NCBI RefSeq assembly: GCF_017921815.1
Contig: NZ_JAGEMM010000006.1
Coordinates: 186,001-250,000 of the forward strand
DNA length: 64,000 bases
Reading direction: 5' to 3'
Origin: Microvirga antarctica
GTDB lineage: Bacteria > Pseudomonadota > Alphaproteobacteria > Rhizobiales > Beijerinckiaceae
Shown here: piece after piece, positions 1-9,036 of the stretch
Layout: each line of letters begins with the position of its first letter
Numbering within the stretch: position 1 is the stretch's first letter
The notes under the pieces: generated by a model
Seen by the model: the letters and a program-made list of their open reading frames with translations, nothing else
Database searches by the model: none
What the model was told of the DNA's origin: nothing
Translations under genes and position numbers: made by a program

Positions 1-746
1 CCAATCTCGAAGAGCGTGACGTGCTCTTCATCGACGAGATCCATCGTCTCAATCCGGCTGTCGAGGAAATCCTCTATCCGGCCATGGAGGATTACCAGCT
101 CGACCTGATCATCGGCGAGGGGCCGGCCGCCCGCTCGGTCAAGATCGAGCTGCCGAAATTCACCCTGGTGGGGGCAACGACCCGCGCCGGCCTGCTCACC
201 ACGCCGCTCCGCGACCGCTTCGGCATCCCGATCCGGCTCGAATTCTACACCGTCGACGAGCTGGAGCTGATCGTCCGGCGCGGTGCGCGGGTGATGGGCA
301 TGGGCATGAGCGCCGACGGCGCCAACGAGATCGCGCGGCGCGCCCGCGGCACGCCCCGCATTGCTGGGCGGCTGCTGCGCCGAGTCCGGGATTTTGCGAT
401 CGTGGACGGGGTCGAGACGATCACGCGCGAACTGGCCGACGGCGCGTTGCGCCTGCTCGACGTGGACCCGATCGGCCTCGACCAGATGGACCGGAAATAC
501 CTGACGATGATCGCCCAATCCTTCGGCGGCGGTCCGGTGGGCATCGAGACCATCGCGGCCGCGCTCTCCGAGCCGCGCGACGCCATCGAGGACATCATCG
601 AACCCTATTTGATCCAGAAGGGCTTCGTGCAGCGCACGCCGCGCGGCCGCATGCTGACGCCCCACGCCTTCCGCCATCTCGGCCTTGCCGAGCCGAGCCG
701 CGAGGCGGCGCAGTTCGGGCTGTTTGCCGGAGATGACGATGCGTGA
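1..746 (+). CDS. ruvB: Holliday junction branch-migration ATPase RuvB (5'-truncated by window edge)
   Basis: RuvB is the hexameric AAA+ motor that drives branch migration of Holliday junctions together with RuvA, in recombination repair. The reading frame is open from base 3 with no start in the window, so only about 248 C-terminal residues of the usual ~345 are present. Visible are the Walker B segment [11 protein letters not shown], sensor 1 (LVGATTRAG), the arginine-finger region (PLRDRFGI) and the C-terminal winged helix with [18 protein letters not shown]. The Walker A half lies outside the window. The stop overlaps the start of ybgC, as in many alphaproteobacterial ruvCAB-ybgC clusters. 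Identification is secure. Confidence 0.97.
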   Translation, partial: NLEERDVLFIDEIHRLNPAVEEILYPAMEDYQLDLIIGEGPAARSVKIELPKFTLVGATTRAGLLTTPLRDRFGIPIRLEFYTVDELELIVRRGARVMGMGMSADGANEIARRARGTPRIAGRLLRRVRDFAIVDGVETITRELADGALRLLDVDPIGLDQMDRKYLTMIAQSFGGGPVGIETIAAALSEPRDAIEDIIEPYLIQKGFVQRTPRGRMLTPHAFRHLGLAEPSREAAQFGLFAGDDDA

Positions 747-1239
747 GGGAGGCCCGGAGGCCAGCAAGACGCAGGATCGGTCCGTCCCACAGGAAGAGAG
801 CTTCGCCCATCTGTCCGGCCGTCTCGTCGGCGACACCCACGTCCTGCCGATCCGGGTCTATTATGAGGACACCGATTTTTCGGCCCGGGTCTACCACGCG
901 AGCTACTTACGGTTCCTCGAGCGGGGGCGGACGGAGTTGCTGCGGGCCGTGGAGGTGGCGCAATCCGAGCTGCATGCGGAGATGGGCGGCCTTGCCTTCG
1001 TGGTGCGGCGCATGGCGATTGAGTTCATCGGCGCGGCTGTGATGGATGACATCCTCACCATTGTCACCCGGCCGAAGGAGATGCGCGGCGCGTCCATGAC
1101 CCTGTCGCAGGAGGTGCGCCGCGGCTACGAGGTGCTGCTGACCGCCGACGTCACGGTCGCGGCGGTGAGGGGCGGACGGGCCGTCCGTATTCCGGACCGG
1201 CTGAGGGCCGCCCTCTCGTCAGGCTTGCCAAGTCTTTAG
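739..1239 (+). CDS. ybgC: Tol-Pal-associated acyl-CoA thioesterase YbgC
   Basis: A hotdog-fold thioesterase of 166 residues. The signature [20 protein letters not shown] carries the catalytic Asp of the 4HBT/YbgC family, followed by LERGRTELL. YbgC hydrolyses short acyl-CoA or acyl-ACP thioesters and usually sits at the head of the tol-pal cluster. I place the start at the ATG at 739 because GGAG at 729-732 is 6 bases upstream; the ATG at 733 would touch that Shine-Dalgarno, and the frame also extends further upstream inside ruvB. It overlaps ruvB by 8 bases, implying translational coupling. Here tolQ does not follow directly: a DUF1127 gene and a LysR gene lie between. Confidence 0.9.
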   Translation: MREGGPEASKTQDRSVPQEESFAHLSGRLVGDTHVLPIRVYYEDTDFSARVYHASYLRFLERGRTELLRAVEVAQSELHAEMGGLAFVVRRMAIEFIGAAVMDDILTIVTRPKEMRGASMTLSQEVRRGYEVLLTADVTVAAVRGGRAVRIPDRLRAALSSGLPSL

Positions 1240-1481
1240 CGGCGGCGCGTCTGACCGATCAGGTGATCCTGCCAGCCCTCACGCCGATCGGCGCCGATCA
1301 CGTCCGCCGAGGTCAGGCCGATATCGTGCAGTCCGCGCTCGTCCATCGTGTAGAGGGCATTGCGCCCGGCGCGTCGGTCGAGCCACGACTCGATGCGCAG
1401 GAGGAGCGTCAGGTGCCAAGGCTGTGCCCGGCGGGTAATGGCTGACGTGCGAAGATTTACTGTGGCAGTGGCGGTGACCAT
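1236..1481 (-). CDS. DUF1127 domain small protein
   Basis: An 81-residue basic protein ending in the DUF1127 signature (ALYTMDERGLHDIGLTSADV). DUF1127 proteins are short, arginine-rich and common in alphaproteobacteria; some act in RNA binding, phosphate or carbon physiology, but the role here is unknown. The start at 1481 has an AGAGG Shine-Dalgarno about 7 bases upstream on the minus strand. Its 3' end overlaps the last bases of ybgC (1236-1239) tail to tail. It is divergent from the LysR-type gene at 1589, so that regulator is a candidate controller. Confidence 0.82.
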   Translation of the reverse strand: MVTATATVNLRTSAITRRAQPWHLTLLLRIESWLDRRAGRNALYTMDERGLHDIGLTSADVIGADRREGWQDHLIGQTRRR

Positions 1482-1588
1482 GGCGGGCCTCTTCCGATTG
1501 CGTCTCTATGGGAGTACAGTGCTGCCGCACAGACCTAGAAGCAAACGCGAAGACCTCCGCTTCCGCCCAAGGAAAACTTGGCCACTCC

Positions 1589-2509
1589 ATGTCCCGCCGC
1601 CGCCTTCCGCCGCTCAAATCCATCCGGGCTTTCGAAGCCGCCTCCCGTCATCTCAGCTTCGAGAAGGCGGGCGATGAGCTGGCCGTCACCGCCAGCGCCG
1701 TCGGCCAGCAGATCAGGTCGCTGGAGGCGTGGCTGGGGCTGTCGCTGTTCGTGCGGCTTCCCAGCAAGGGCGTGACGCTGACCCCGGTGGGCGAGCGTTA
1801 CGCTGCGTCCCTGTCGGACGTGCTCGACCAGCTCGACGAGGCGACAGCGCGGGCGCTGAAGCCTGAGACCCCACGGACACTGACGGTGGCCACCGTGCCG
1901 AGCTTTGCCTCGGGCTGGCTGATTCCGCGGCTCGGCCGCCTGCGCGAGCGGTGCCCCGACCTCGATGTGCGGGTTTCCGTGGCGCCCGGGCGGACGGATT
2001 TCGCCCGCGAGGACGTGGATGTGGCTATCCGGTTCGGGCGCGGGACTTATCCGGGCATGCGCACCGATCTCCTGATGGAGGAGACTTTCTTTGCGGTCTG
2101 CAGCGCAGCGCTGCTCAACGATCCGCAGCGGCCCCTGCGGGAGCCCGCGGACCTGCGGCATCACACCCTGCTGCACGAGATCGTAGATGCGGTGCCGGAC
2201 TACACCACCTGGGAGAAATGGCTGGCGGCCATCGGCGTCGAGGGAATCGACACGTCGCGCGGACCGGCCTTCCCGCATACCTTCCTGAGCCTGCAGGGGG
2301 CGGCGGCAGGCCAGGGGGTGGCGCTCGCCACCACGGTGCTCATCGGCGACTACCTGGAGGCGGGCCGGCTGGTGCGCCCGTTCCCCCACGAGGTGAAAGG
2401 CGCCTATCAGTATTACGTGGTGTGTCCGGAGGCGACGGCCGAGAGGCCCTCCATTGCAGCGTTCCGGGACTGGGTACTCGACGAGGCGCGGGCGTCCGGG
2501 CAGGCCTGA
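1589..2509 (+). CDS. LysR-family transcriptional regulator, GcvA-like
   Basis: A 306-residue LysR-type regulator. The N-terminal winged helix-turn-helix reads PPLKSIRAFEAASRHLSFEK...ASAVGQQIRSLE, the arrangement typical of the GcvA/AmpR branch; a substrate-binding LysR_substrate domain occupies residues ~90-300 (TVATVPSFASGWLIPRLGRL). The ligand is unknown. I choose the ATG at 1589, giving MSRRRLPPLKS, the usual N-terminus of this branch; the frame is open further upstream to 1508 but without family resemblance. AAGGAA lies about 15 bases upstream, longer than ideal. It is divergent from the DUF1127 gene and may regulate it and itself. Confidence 0.85.
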   Translation: MSRRRLPPLKSIRAFEAASRHLSFEKAGDELAVTASAVGQQIRSLEAWLGLSLFVRLPSKGVTLTPVGERYAASLSDVLDQLDEATARALKPETPRTLTVATVPSFASGWLIPRLGRLRERCPDLDVRVSVAPGRTDFAREDVDVAIRFGRGTYPGMRTDLLMEETFFAVCSAALLNDPQRPLREPADLRHHTLLHEIVDAVPDYTTWEKWLAAIGVEGIDTSRGPAFPHTFLSLQGAAAGQGVALATTVLIGDYLEAGRLVRPFPHEVKGAYQYYVVCPEATAERPSIAAFRDWVLDEARASGQA

Positions 2510-2752
2510 AAGGTGGCCCGCGATGCTCACATCCGGGTGATCACCCCCCCCAGGCGAAGCGCTTAAACCAAGCCTTAACCTTACTCTGTGCTTAACAGGT
2601 GACGGAGAGGGTGAGTTTCGTCGTCCGGCCCGCGCGCTCATACTTTTGACAGATTGTAGCGCGAACGAGCGGGATACGCCAAAAAACAAACTCTTCTACG
2701 AACGCGGCGGATCCCGGTCCTCGGGACCCCTTGTCAACGCGAGGTCTTGACG

Positions 2753-3472
2753 ATGAATCCGGTTGATGTGGCCCAGGCTGCCCCTGTGGTGCACGACTTG
2801 TCCCTGTTCGGCCTGTTCTGGCAGGCCCACTTCACTGTCAAGCTGGTGATCGTGGGATTGCTCGGCGCGTCGGTCTGGTCGTGGGCGGTCATCGTCGACA
2901 AGACGCTGCTCTACACCCGCACGAAGCGCGCCATGGACAGGTTCGAGGAAGTGTTCTGGTCGGGACAATCCCTCGAGGAATTGTTCCGCTCCCTGCAGAA
3001 CCGTCCCGCCACCGGCCTTTCGGCGGTGTTCGTCGCCGCCATGCGCGAGTGGAAGCGCTCGTTCGAGGGATCGAGCCGGACGTTCCAGAGCCTCGGCCAG
3101 CGCATCGATAAAGTTCTGGACGTCACCATCCAGCGCGAGGTCGAACGGCTCGATTCGAAGCTGATGATCCTGGCCTCCATCGGTTCGGCCGGTCCCTATA
3201 TCGGTCTGTTCGGCACCGTGGTGGGCATCATGAACTCGTTCACGTCGATTGCGGCCTCCAGCAATACCAGCCTGGCGGTCGTGGCGCCCGGCATCGCCGA
3301 GGCTTTGTTTGCCACGGCCATCGGCCTGTTCGCGGCGATTCCGGCGGTCATCGCCTACAACAAATTGCAATCCGAGGTCGGCAAGCTGCAATCGCGTCTC
3401 GAAGGCTTCGCCGACGAGTTCTCGGCCATCCTCTCGCGCCAGATCGACGAGCGCATCGCGCACGCGGCGTAA
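2753..3472 (+). CDS. tolQ: Tol-Pal system inner-membrane proton channel protein TolQ
   Basis: TolQ, 239 residues, forms with TolR the proton-driven motor that energises TolA and constricts the outer membrane at division. Three membrane spans are visible: about residues 25-47 (LVIVGLLGASVWSWAVIVD), 140-165 (SIGSAGPYIGLFGTVVGIM, the conserved GxxxTVxGxM helix) and 185-205. The ATG at 2753 has GAGG at 2741-2744 eight bases upstream; a TTG at 2747 is too close to that site. The 243-base gap before it contains a GGGTGATCACCC palindrome (2535-2546) and several TTAA half-sites. tolR follows after 12 bases, so tolQRAB is one operon. Confidence 0.96.
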   Translation: MNPVDVAQAAPVVHDLSLFGLFWQAHFTVKLVIVGLLGASVWSWAVIVDKTLLYTRTKRAMDRFEEVFWSGQSLEELFRSLQNRPATGLSAVFVAAMREWKRSFEGSSRTFQSLGQRIDKVLDVTIQREVERLDSKLMILASIGSAGPYIGLFGTVVGIMNSFTSIAASSNTSLAVVAPGIAEALFATAIGLFAAIPAVIAYNKLQSEVGKLQSRLEGFADEFSAILSRQIDERIAHAA

Positions 3473-3484
3473 GGGAGACCGACA

Positions 3485-3928
3485 ATGGCCATGGCAGCAG
3501 GTTCAGCCGGAAGCGGACGACGCCGCAGACGTGCGCGGCGCGGCGGCGCGATCAACGAAATCAACATGACGCCGTTCATCGACGTGATGCTGGTGCTGCT
3601 CATCATTTTCATGGTGGCGGCTCCCATGATGAGTGTCGGTGTGCCCCTCGATCTGCCGCAGACCAAGGCCGCGCCCCTGAACATGGATTCCAAGCCCGTG
3701 ACCCTGTCGATCCGCTCGACCGGACAGGTTTTCCTGGCCGAGGCCGAACTCAAGGACGAGGCCATCGTCGGCAAGCTGGCCGAGGCCGCCAAGCAGGGTT
3801 TTGACGAGCGCATCTTCGTGCGCGGCGACAAGAAGGTCGATTACGGCCGGGTCGCGCAGATCATGTCGATCGTCACCGCCGCCGGTTACAAGCGCGTCGC
3901 GCTCGTGACCGAGCCCGATCAGCGCTGA
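3485..3928 (+). CDS. tolR: Tol-Pal system protein TolR
   Basis: TolR, 147 residues, of the ExbD/TolR family. A basic cytoplasmic N-terminus (GRRRRRARRGG) leads into a single membrane helix at about residues 27-48 (MTPFIDVMLVLLIIFMV) in which Asp33 is the conserved proton-carrying residue. The periplasmic domain follows (KPVTLSIRSTGQVFLAEAEL ... VRGDKKVDYGRVAQIM). The ATG at 3485 has GGGAGA a few bases upstream. It is the second gene of tolQRAB. Confidence 0.96.
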   Translation: MAMAAGSAGSGRRRRRARRGGAINEINMTPFIDVMLVLLIIFMVAAPMMSVGVPLDLPQTKAAPLNMDSKPVTLSIRSTGQVFLAEAELKDEAIVGKLAEAAKQGFDERIFVRGDKKVDYGRVAQIMSIVTAAGYKRVALVTEPDQR

Positions 3929-3951
3929 GCAGACAGGGGCGGGATCAGAGC

Positions 3952-5073
3952 GTGGCGTTGAAGCTCAAATTCAACACGTCGGAGCCGGGATTCTGGATCT
4001 CGGGGGCAGCCCATGTGGCGATCCTCGGCGCAGCTTTGTTTACGATCTCCAGCGTCGCCAAGTTCCCCGACGCGCAGGAAGGCATCGCGGTCGAAGTCCT
4101 GACCGACAATCAGTTCTCACAGATCACCAAGGGCGAGAAGACCGCGAAGGAAGTTCTGGCGGCGCCCAAGCCCCGCGCGGAACGCGTCGCCGACAAGACC
4201 GAGCTGCGCGATCCCGGCGAAGACAAGCGCGATGCGCCTGCCCCTCCGAAGCGACCGGAGGAGATGAAGGTCGCCGAGAAGGAAGAGCCCATCGCCAGTG
4301 CGCCGCCCCCGCCTCCGCCGCCGGCAAAGCCCGCCGAGGCGAAGGTCGACGCGCAGGCCGAAGAGCAGAAGAAGCTGATCGAAAAGGCCGAGGCCGAAGC
4401 CGTGGCCCAGAGGATTGCCGAGACGCGGGCGAAAGCGGAGGCTGACGCAAAGGCCAAGGCAGAGGCCGACGCGAAAGCCAAAGCCAGAGCGGAAGCCGAC
4501 GCGAAGGCCAAGGCCGATGCCGAGGCCAAGAAGATCGCCGAGGCCAAGGCCGAGGCCGATGCGAAGAAGGTCGCAGACGCGAAGGCGAAGGCTGACGCGG
4601 AGGCCAAGGCCCGCAAGGAGGCTGAGGTCGCCAAGAAGCTTGATTTCGGTGACATCAAGACGCTGCTGCAGAACAAAGAGAAGAACCAGTCAACCGGCGC
4701 CACCGGGGCCGAGGTGCAGAGGACCGCATCCCTCGGCACGCAGACCGGCAACGCGCCAAAGCTCAACCCGAGCCAGCGCGATGCGCTGATGGGAATCCTG
4801 CAGGAGCAGTTCAAACGCTGCTTCACGCCGCCGATTAGTGCCTCGGCCGGTAATGTGGTCGCACCGCTGCTTGATATCCGCCTCAATCAGGACGGCACAC
4901 TCTCGCAGGAGCCGCTTGTCCTGAAGAGCGGTCCCAGTTCAACTGATCGCGCCATCGCGGATGCCGCCCTCCGGGCGGTGCGCCGCTGCGCTCCCTACCG
5001 CGTTCCTGCCCAATTTGCACCGCAATACGCCGATTGGAAACTCTTGAAGGTCGAGTTCGACCCGACCATCTGA
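3952..5073 (+). CDS. tolA: Tol-Pal system protein TolA
   Basis: TolA, 373 residues, links the TolQR motor to TolB-Pal across the periplasm. A short cytoplasmic tail precedes one membrane span (about 12-32). A proline-rich stretch (APPPPPPPAKP) is followed by a long Ala/Lys/Glu/Asp-rich helical domain II at about residues 125-230. The C-terminal domain III at about 275-373 contains RCFTPP and RAVRRCAPYRVPAQF, two cysteines that probably pair. The start is a GTG at 3952; a TTG two codons later is an alternative. Domain II makes the DNA strongly periodic, which also opens long false frames on the opposite strand. Confidence 0.94.
   Translation: MALKLKFNTSEPGFWISGAAHVAILGAALFTISSVAKFPDAQEGIAVEVLTDNQFSQITKGEKTAKEVLAAPKPRAERVADKTELRDPGEDKRDAPAPPKRPEEMKVAEKEEPIASAPPPPPPPAKPAEAKVDAQAEEQKKLIEKAEAEAVAQRIAETRAKAEADAKAKAEADAKAKARAEADAKAKADAEAKKIAEAKAEADAKKVADAKAKADAEAKARKEAEVAKKLDFGDIKTLLQNKEKNQSTGATGAEVQRTASLGTQTGNAPKLNPSQRDALMGILQEQFKRCFTPPISASAGNVVAPLLDIRLNQDGTLSQEPLVLKSGPSSTDRAIADAALRAVRRCAPYRVPAQFAPQYADWKLLKVEFDPTI
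4405..4635 (+). repeat. Imperfect coding repeat in tolA domain II
   Basis: Tandem imperfect repeats of about 15-30 bases encode variations on KAEADAKAKAEADAK. They are the low-complexity alpha-helical rod of TolA, not a mobile or regulatory repeat. Copy number is expected to vary between strains by slippage. Confidence 0.8.
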
Positions 5074-5100
5074 AGCCCCAATGCTTGAGAACCCAGTCCC

Positions 5101-6429
5101 ATGATCAAACGCCTGTTTCGCCTTGCCCTCGCGCTCACTCTCGTCGCCCCGATGGTTGTCATCGCTCCCGCGGCGAGGGCCGAGCTGAGCTTCAGGGTCA
5201 GCCCGGGCGGGCAATTCCAGCCGATGCCGATCGCCATCGCGGATTTCGCCGGCGAGGGCGATCTCGGCCAGCAGGTCTCCGGCATCATCACCAAGAACCT
5301 CCAGCGGTCGGGCTATTTCGCGCCGCTCGACAAGGCCCGCTTCCCTGAGCGTCCGGCCTTCGACGCGGCACCCCGCTTCGAGGCCTGGAAACTGGCTGGC
5401 GCGCAGGCGCTGGTCACCGGCCGCGTGACCCGTGATCCGTCGGGCCGGTTGAAGGCCGAGTTCCGCCTCTGGGACGTGGAGACCGGCCAGCAGCTGACCG
5501 GCCAGCAATATGCGACGGACCCGAATTTCTGGCGTCGCATCGGGCACATCATCTCGGATTCGGTCTACACCAAGATCACCGGGTTCGGCGGCTTCTTCGA
5601 TAGCCGCATGGTGTTCGTGGACGAGTCGGGCCCCAAGGAAAACCGCCGCAAGCGTCTTGCCATCATGGACCAGGACGGCGCGAATGTGCGTTTCCTGACC
5701 CAGGGCGACAACCTCGTGGTGACGCCGCGCTACTCGCCGGCCACCCAGGACATCACCTACATGTCCCAGGCCGATGGTCAGCAGCCGCGCGTCCAGGTCA
5801 TCAACCTGGACACGGGCGCCCGTCAGGTGGTCGGAAACTTCCCCGACATGACCTCGTCGCCGCGCTTCTCGCCTGACGGCCGCCGGATCGTCATGAGCCT
5901 GCAGCAGGGCGGCAACGCCAACATCTTCATGATGGATCTGAATTCCCGCGCCACCACGCGGCTCACCTCCACGGCCGCCATCGACACGTCGCCGTCCTTC
6001 TCCCCCGACGGACGGGAGATCGTCTTCGAAAGCGACCGGGGCGGGCAGCAGCAAGTCTACGCCATGGCGGCGGACGGCTCCAATCAGCGCCGCATCTCCT
6101 TCGGAGACGGCTCCTATTCCCAGCCGGCCTGGTCGCCGCGGGGCGATTACATCGCCTTCACAAAAAGGCGTGCGGGCGGGTTTTCGATCGGGATCATGAA
6201 GCCGGACGGTTCCGGCGAGCGCATTCTGACCGAGGGCTTTCACAATGAGAGCCCGACCTGGGCGCCCAACGGACAATACGTCTTGTTCTTCCGCGATCCG
6301 GGCGGGCAGTCAGGCGGCAAGCTCTACATGGTCGACATCACCGGCCGGGTCGAGCAGCCGATCCAGACGCCATCCTTCGCGTCCGATCCCAGCTGGTCGC
6401 CGCTGTTGAGCGAAAATCGCGGCGGATAA
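5101..6429 (+). CDS. tolB: Tol-Pal system periplasmic beta-propeller protein TolB
   Basis: TolB, 442 residues, is the periplasmic partner of Pal and TolA. A Sec signal peptide ([17 protein letters not shown]...) ends at about residue 27 after APAARA. The N-terminal domain at ~30-165 is followed by a six-bladed propeller made of PD40/WD40-like repeats, seen as recurring [38 protein letters not shown] and [13 protein letters not shown]. The start is the ATG at 5101, 27 bases after tolA. A strong terminator follows 61 bases after the stop. Confidence 0.97.
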   Translation: MIKRLFRLALALTLVAPMVVIAPAARAELSFRVSPGGQFQPMPIAIADFAGEGDLGQQVSGIITKNLQRSGYFAPLDKARFPERPAFDAAPRFEAWKLAGAQALVTGRVTRDPSGRLKAEFRLWDVETGQQLTGQQYATDPNFWRRIGHIISDSVYTKITGFGGFFDSRMVFVDESGPKENRRKRLAIMDQDGANVRFLTQGDNLVVTPRYSPATQDITYMSQADGQQPRVQVINLDTGARQVVGNFPDMTSSPRFSPDGRRIVMSLQQGGNANIFMMDLNSRATTRLTSTAAIDTSPSFSPDGREIVFESDRGGQQQVYAMAADGSNQRRISFGDGSYSQPAWSPRGDYIAFTKRRAGGFSIGIMKPDGSGERILTEGFHNESPTWAPNGQYVLFFRDPGGQSGGKLYMVDITGRVEQPIQTPSFASDPSWSPLLSENRGG

Positions 6430-6490
6430 GGCAAGAATCACGCAAGATTCGCGCAAGCCTCACGGCCGCCGCCTGTCGCCGATGCCCATG

Positions 6491-6526
6491 AGCGGGTTTG
6501 GAGAGCCTCCAAACCCGCTTTACTTT
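6491..6526. terminator. Bidirectional intrinsic terminator after tolB
   Basis: A perfect 13-bp stem (6491-6503 with 6507-6519) closed by a 3-base loop is followed by TTACTTTG. It lies between the convergent tolB and HdeD-like genes and probably ends both transcripts. Confidence 0.85.
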
Positions 6527-6541
6527 GTCGGAAGGCGGGCC

Positions 6542-7156
6542 TCAGGCTGCCGAAGCCGCCGGCGCGATCACGTCGTCCTTATGGCTGCGGAGCTTGAAGG
6601 CGAGCACGATGAGCGTGACTCCGAAGACCAGCGCATAAGCGCCGAGCCACCACGTCAGCACGACAGCGCCGACCAGCGGGCCCACAAGCAGCGCGATCCC
6701 GAAGATCACGGAGACAGCACCGCTGAAGATCAGCCAGCCGCGCCCATAGGTGGGGTGCAGCTTGAACGCTGAGATGATCATCAAAACGCCGGTGATCAGC
6801 GACCAGAATGCCACCAGAGAGATGAAGAACAGGACGGTCAGGCCCGGCCATACAAAAGCGATGACGCCGACGGCGATATCGACAAGGCCGCCAAGAACCA
6901 GAAGGCCCCAGCGTTGATGGTTGGAGGCGGCCTTCATGGCGGCGATGATGCCGAACACGCCATCGACCAGCATGTAAGCCGAGAAGAAGAGCACCAGCGA
7001 GAGCATGGTGGCGCCCGGAAGAAAGAGGGCGATCAACCCGAAGATGATGGCGAAAACGCCCCGTAGTGCAGTAGCCCACCAGTTTTGGGCGAGAAGGACG
7101 CTCATCGAGCGCGCCTTGTCGAGTGTTGGAAAAGGATTTGAAGTTCCGGCTGCCAT
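6542..7156 (-). CDS. HdeD family membrane protein (DUF308)
   Basis: A 204-residue integral membrane protein with about six predicted helices arranged as paired DUF308 repeats (ALRGVFAIIFGLIALFLPG; GRGWLIFSGAVSVIFGIALL). This is the HdeD family, associated in enterobacteria with acid resistance, though the alphaproteobacterial members are uncharacterised. The ATG at 7156 has AGGAG about 8 bases upstream on the minus strand. It is convergent with tolB, separated by a shared terminator, and interrupts the usual tolB-pal linkage together with the downstream phospholipase-D gene. Confidence 0.88.
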   Translation of the reverse strand: MAAGTSNPFPTLDKARSMSVLLAQNWWATALRGVFAIIFGLIALFLPGATMLSLVLFFSAYMLVDGVFGIIAAMKAASNHQRWGLLVLGGLVDIAVGVIAFVWPGLTVLFFISLVAFWSLITGVLMIISAFKLHPTYGRGWLIFSGAVSVIFGIALLVGPLVGAVVLTWWLGAYALVFGVTLIVLAFKLRSHKDDVIAPAASAA

Positions 7157-7251
7157 CGTAAAGTCTCCTGTCAGGGCCCCCCGCGAACTGTTCGCACCCG
7201 CCCTTGGGAATAAGTATACATCCTCGGCAAGAGCTTGGCAGTCAATTTCCG

Positions 7252-8775
7252 TTACTCCGCTGCGGAAGACATGCCCGTCTTGTCACCTGACCCTTGGGCC
7301 TTGATGCGATTTCGGCGCAGTCGGAGCTTCCGATGCCGTAACTGGACTCTGCGTCTCAGGCGCGCGGACCGGATCAGCAGGGCCAATCCCAGCCAGACCA
7401 AACCGATGACGATCGGCGAGACGATGATCACCGGAAACAGGGTGATGAGGGTGGCAAGGCCCAGCAGGACCGCGCCGATGATGGCAATGCTGCTCGCCTC
7501 GGTGGCGGTCAGCGATCGCGAATTGATCGCGCCTCCGACCGTGTTGCTGAGCGCGAGAGCGCCGGCCGCGAGCCGACGCACGCCCCCCCGTTTCCGGCGG
7601 TTACCCAGACGCCGGGATCGCATGTTCTTGGCCTGCCGACGCCGGGTGCCGGACCCTGGGACGATCTCGGTGGCGTGGGAGAGGTCCTCGAGATACATCG
7701 CCTCCATGGCCTCGGCGATGCCCGCATCCTCGACCGCGACATCCAGTTCCCAATTGGTGGCCCAGCTCGCCATGTTGAGGTTCGTGGAGCCGACGCGGGC
7801 CCAGCGTCCGTCCGCAACGGCCGTCTTGGCGTGCATCATCGAGCCGTTCCATTCGAAGACGCGGATACCGGCCTCGACCAGCGACCGGTAGCCGGCGCGT
7901 ACGACCGGCTGGAGGGCAAGGACGTCGCTCGACCCAGGAACCAGCAGGCGCACGTCAACGCCGTCGCGCGCCGCCTCGCCGAGCGCCTGCACATAAGAGG
8001 TCGTGGCGACGAAATAGGCGTCTGCGATCCACAGATTGCGCTGCGCCATGGAGGCGATGAACTGGTCGAACCGGTAGGTGCGGAACATGCCGGGCTGGCC
8101 GCAGATGACCCGGGCCGCCACATCGCCGGATGCGGGAATCTGGTTGGCCTCCCGCAGATCGCCTGGGGCGATGGTGCCGCCCGCGCGCGCCCAGCTATCG
8201 GCGAAGGCGGCATCGAGATCGGCGACGACCGGTCCTTCCAGCGCCAGACCGGTATCTCGCCAGGGCTCGACGATGTCGGTTCCCTCCCAACTGTTGGACA
8301 CGCACAGGCCCGCAACGAAAGCCCGGTGACCGTCCACTGTGATGAGCTTGCGGTGGTTGCGGCGGATCCAGAACGGGTTGGTGAGGCGGGGCGGGTTGAA
8401 CACCCGGACCTCGACGCCCGCCTTGCGCAGCCGGTTCCAGAACGGCGGGAGCGCCCGCCACGAACTGCCGAGCCAGTCGTACAGCACACGGACCGTCACG
8501 CCGGCCTCGGCCCGTTCGATCAGGGCGGCGCTGAACACGCGACCGGTCTCGTCGTCGGCGATGATGAAATTCTCGAAATGGACGACCTCCCGGGCCGCCG
8601 CGATAGCGGACAGCCAGGCGGGGTAGTTTTCCCGGGCGTCCTTGAGGATTCGCACGGCGTTGCCGCGACGCAGGTCGCTGTCGGCGATGCGGGCGAAGGC
8701 CCGCTCCAGGCGCGATTCGCCCACCAGAGGACCAACGCGCCTTTCGGCAGGAAATGGTGAAACGGACGTGTTCAT
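7252..8775 (-). CDS. Phospholipase D-type cardiolipin synthase-like protein
   Basis: A 507-residue protein with two HKD motifs of the phospholipase D superfamily: NHRKLITVDGHRAFVAG and HAKTAVADGRWARVGSTN. The spacing and the WRDTGLALEGP segment resemble ClsA/ClsB cardiolipin synthases, which condense phosphatidylglycerol molecules. Unusually, the membrane helices are at the C-terminus (AIIGAVLLGLATLITLFPVIIVSPIVIGL..., about residues 425-480) and not at the N-terminus, and the tail is very Arg-rich. I choose the ATG at 8775; in-frame ATGs at 8814 and 8838 have no better ribosome site. Substrate assignment is by family only. Confidence 0.8.
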   Translation of the reverse strand: MNTSVSPFPAERRVGPLVGESRLERAFARIADSDLRRGNAVRILKDARENYPAWLSAIAAAREVVHFENFIIADDETGRVFSAALIERAEAGVTVRVLYDWLGSSWRALPPFWNRLRKAGVEVRVFNPPRLTNPFWIRRNHRKLITVDGHRAFVAGLCVSNSWEGTDIVEPWRDTGLALEGPVVADLDAAFADSWARAGGTIAPGDLREANQIPASGDVAARVICGQPGMFRTYRFDQFIASMAQRNLWIADAYFVATTSYVQALGEAARDGVDVRLLVPGSSDVLALQPVVRAGYRSLVEAGIRVFEWNGSMMHAKTAVADGRWARVGSTNLNMASWATNWELDVAVEDAGIAEAMEAMYLEDLSHATEIVPGSGTRRRQAKNMRSRRLGNRRKRGGVRRLAAGALALSNTVGGAINSRSLTATEASSIAIIGAVLLGLATLITLFPVIIVSPIVIGLVWLGLALLIRSARLRRRVQLRHRKLRLRRNRIKAQGSGDKTGMSSAAE

Positions 8776-9036
8776 CTGCTCACAACGCACGAAGCCGGGA
8801 TTGGCTTCTCTCATATGGTCGCTTGACGGCGGAAACATCGAAACCCCACCGCCGACGCCTCCTCTTTGCCGCATTCACGCTCGATTAACCTTAAAGCCGA
8901 ACATTCCTAGCCTCCGGGCGATTCACCTTGTTCGGCAACCTTCCATCAAGGTTGACGGAACCCTCCCTTAACTATCCACCGCTATACACGACACAACGTT
9001 CGGCAGACGTATGTGTATGTGTGAAGGAGTATTGCC

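Noticed and set aside
4110..4886. Ala/Ser-rich frame on the minus strand within tolA
   Set aside because: Produced by the repetitive domain II of tolA read in antisense.
8936..8954. Inverted repeat CAACCTT-CCATC-AAGGTTG upstream of pal
   Set aside because: Overlaps a TTGACG that might be a -35, but I could not place a convincing -10 at the right distance.
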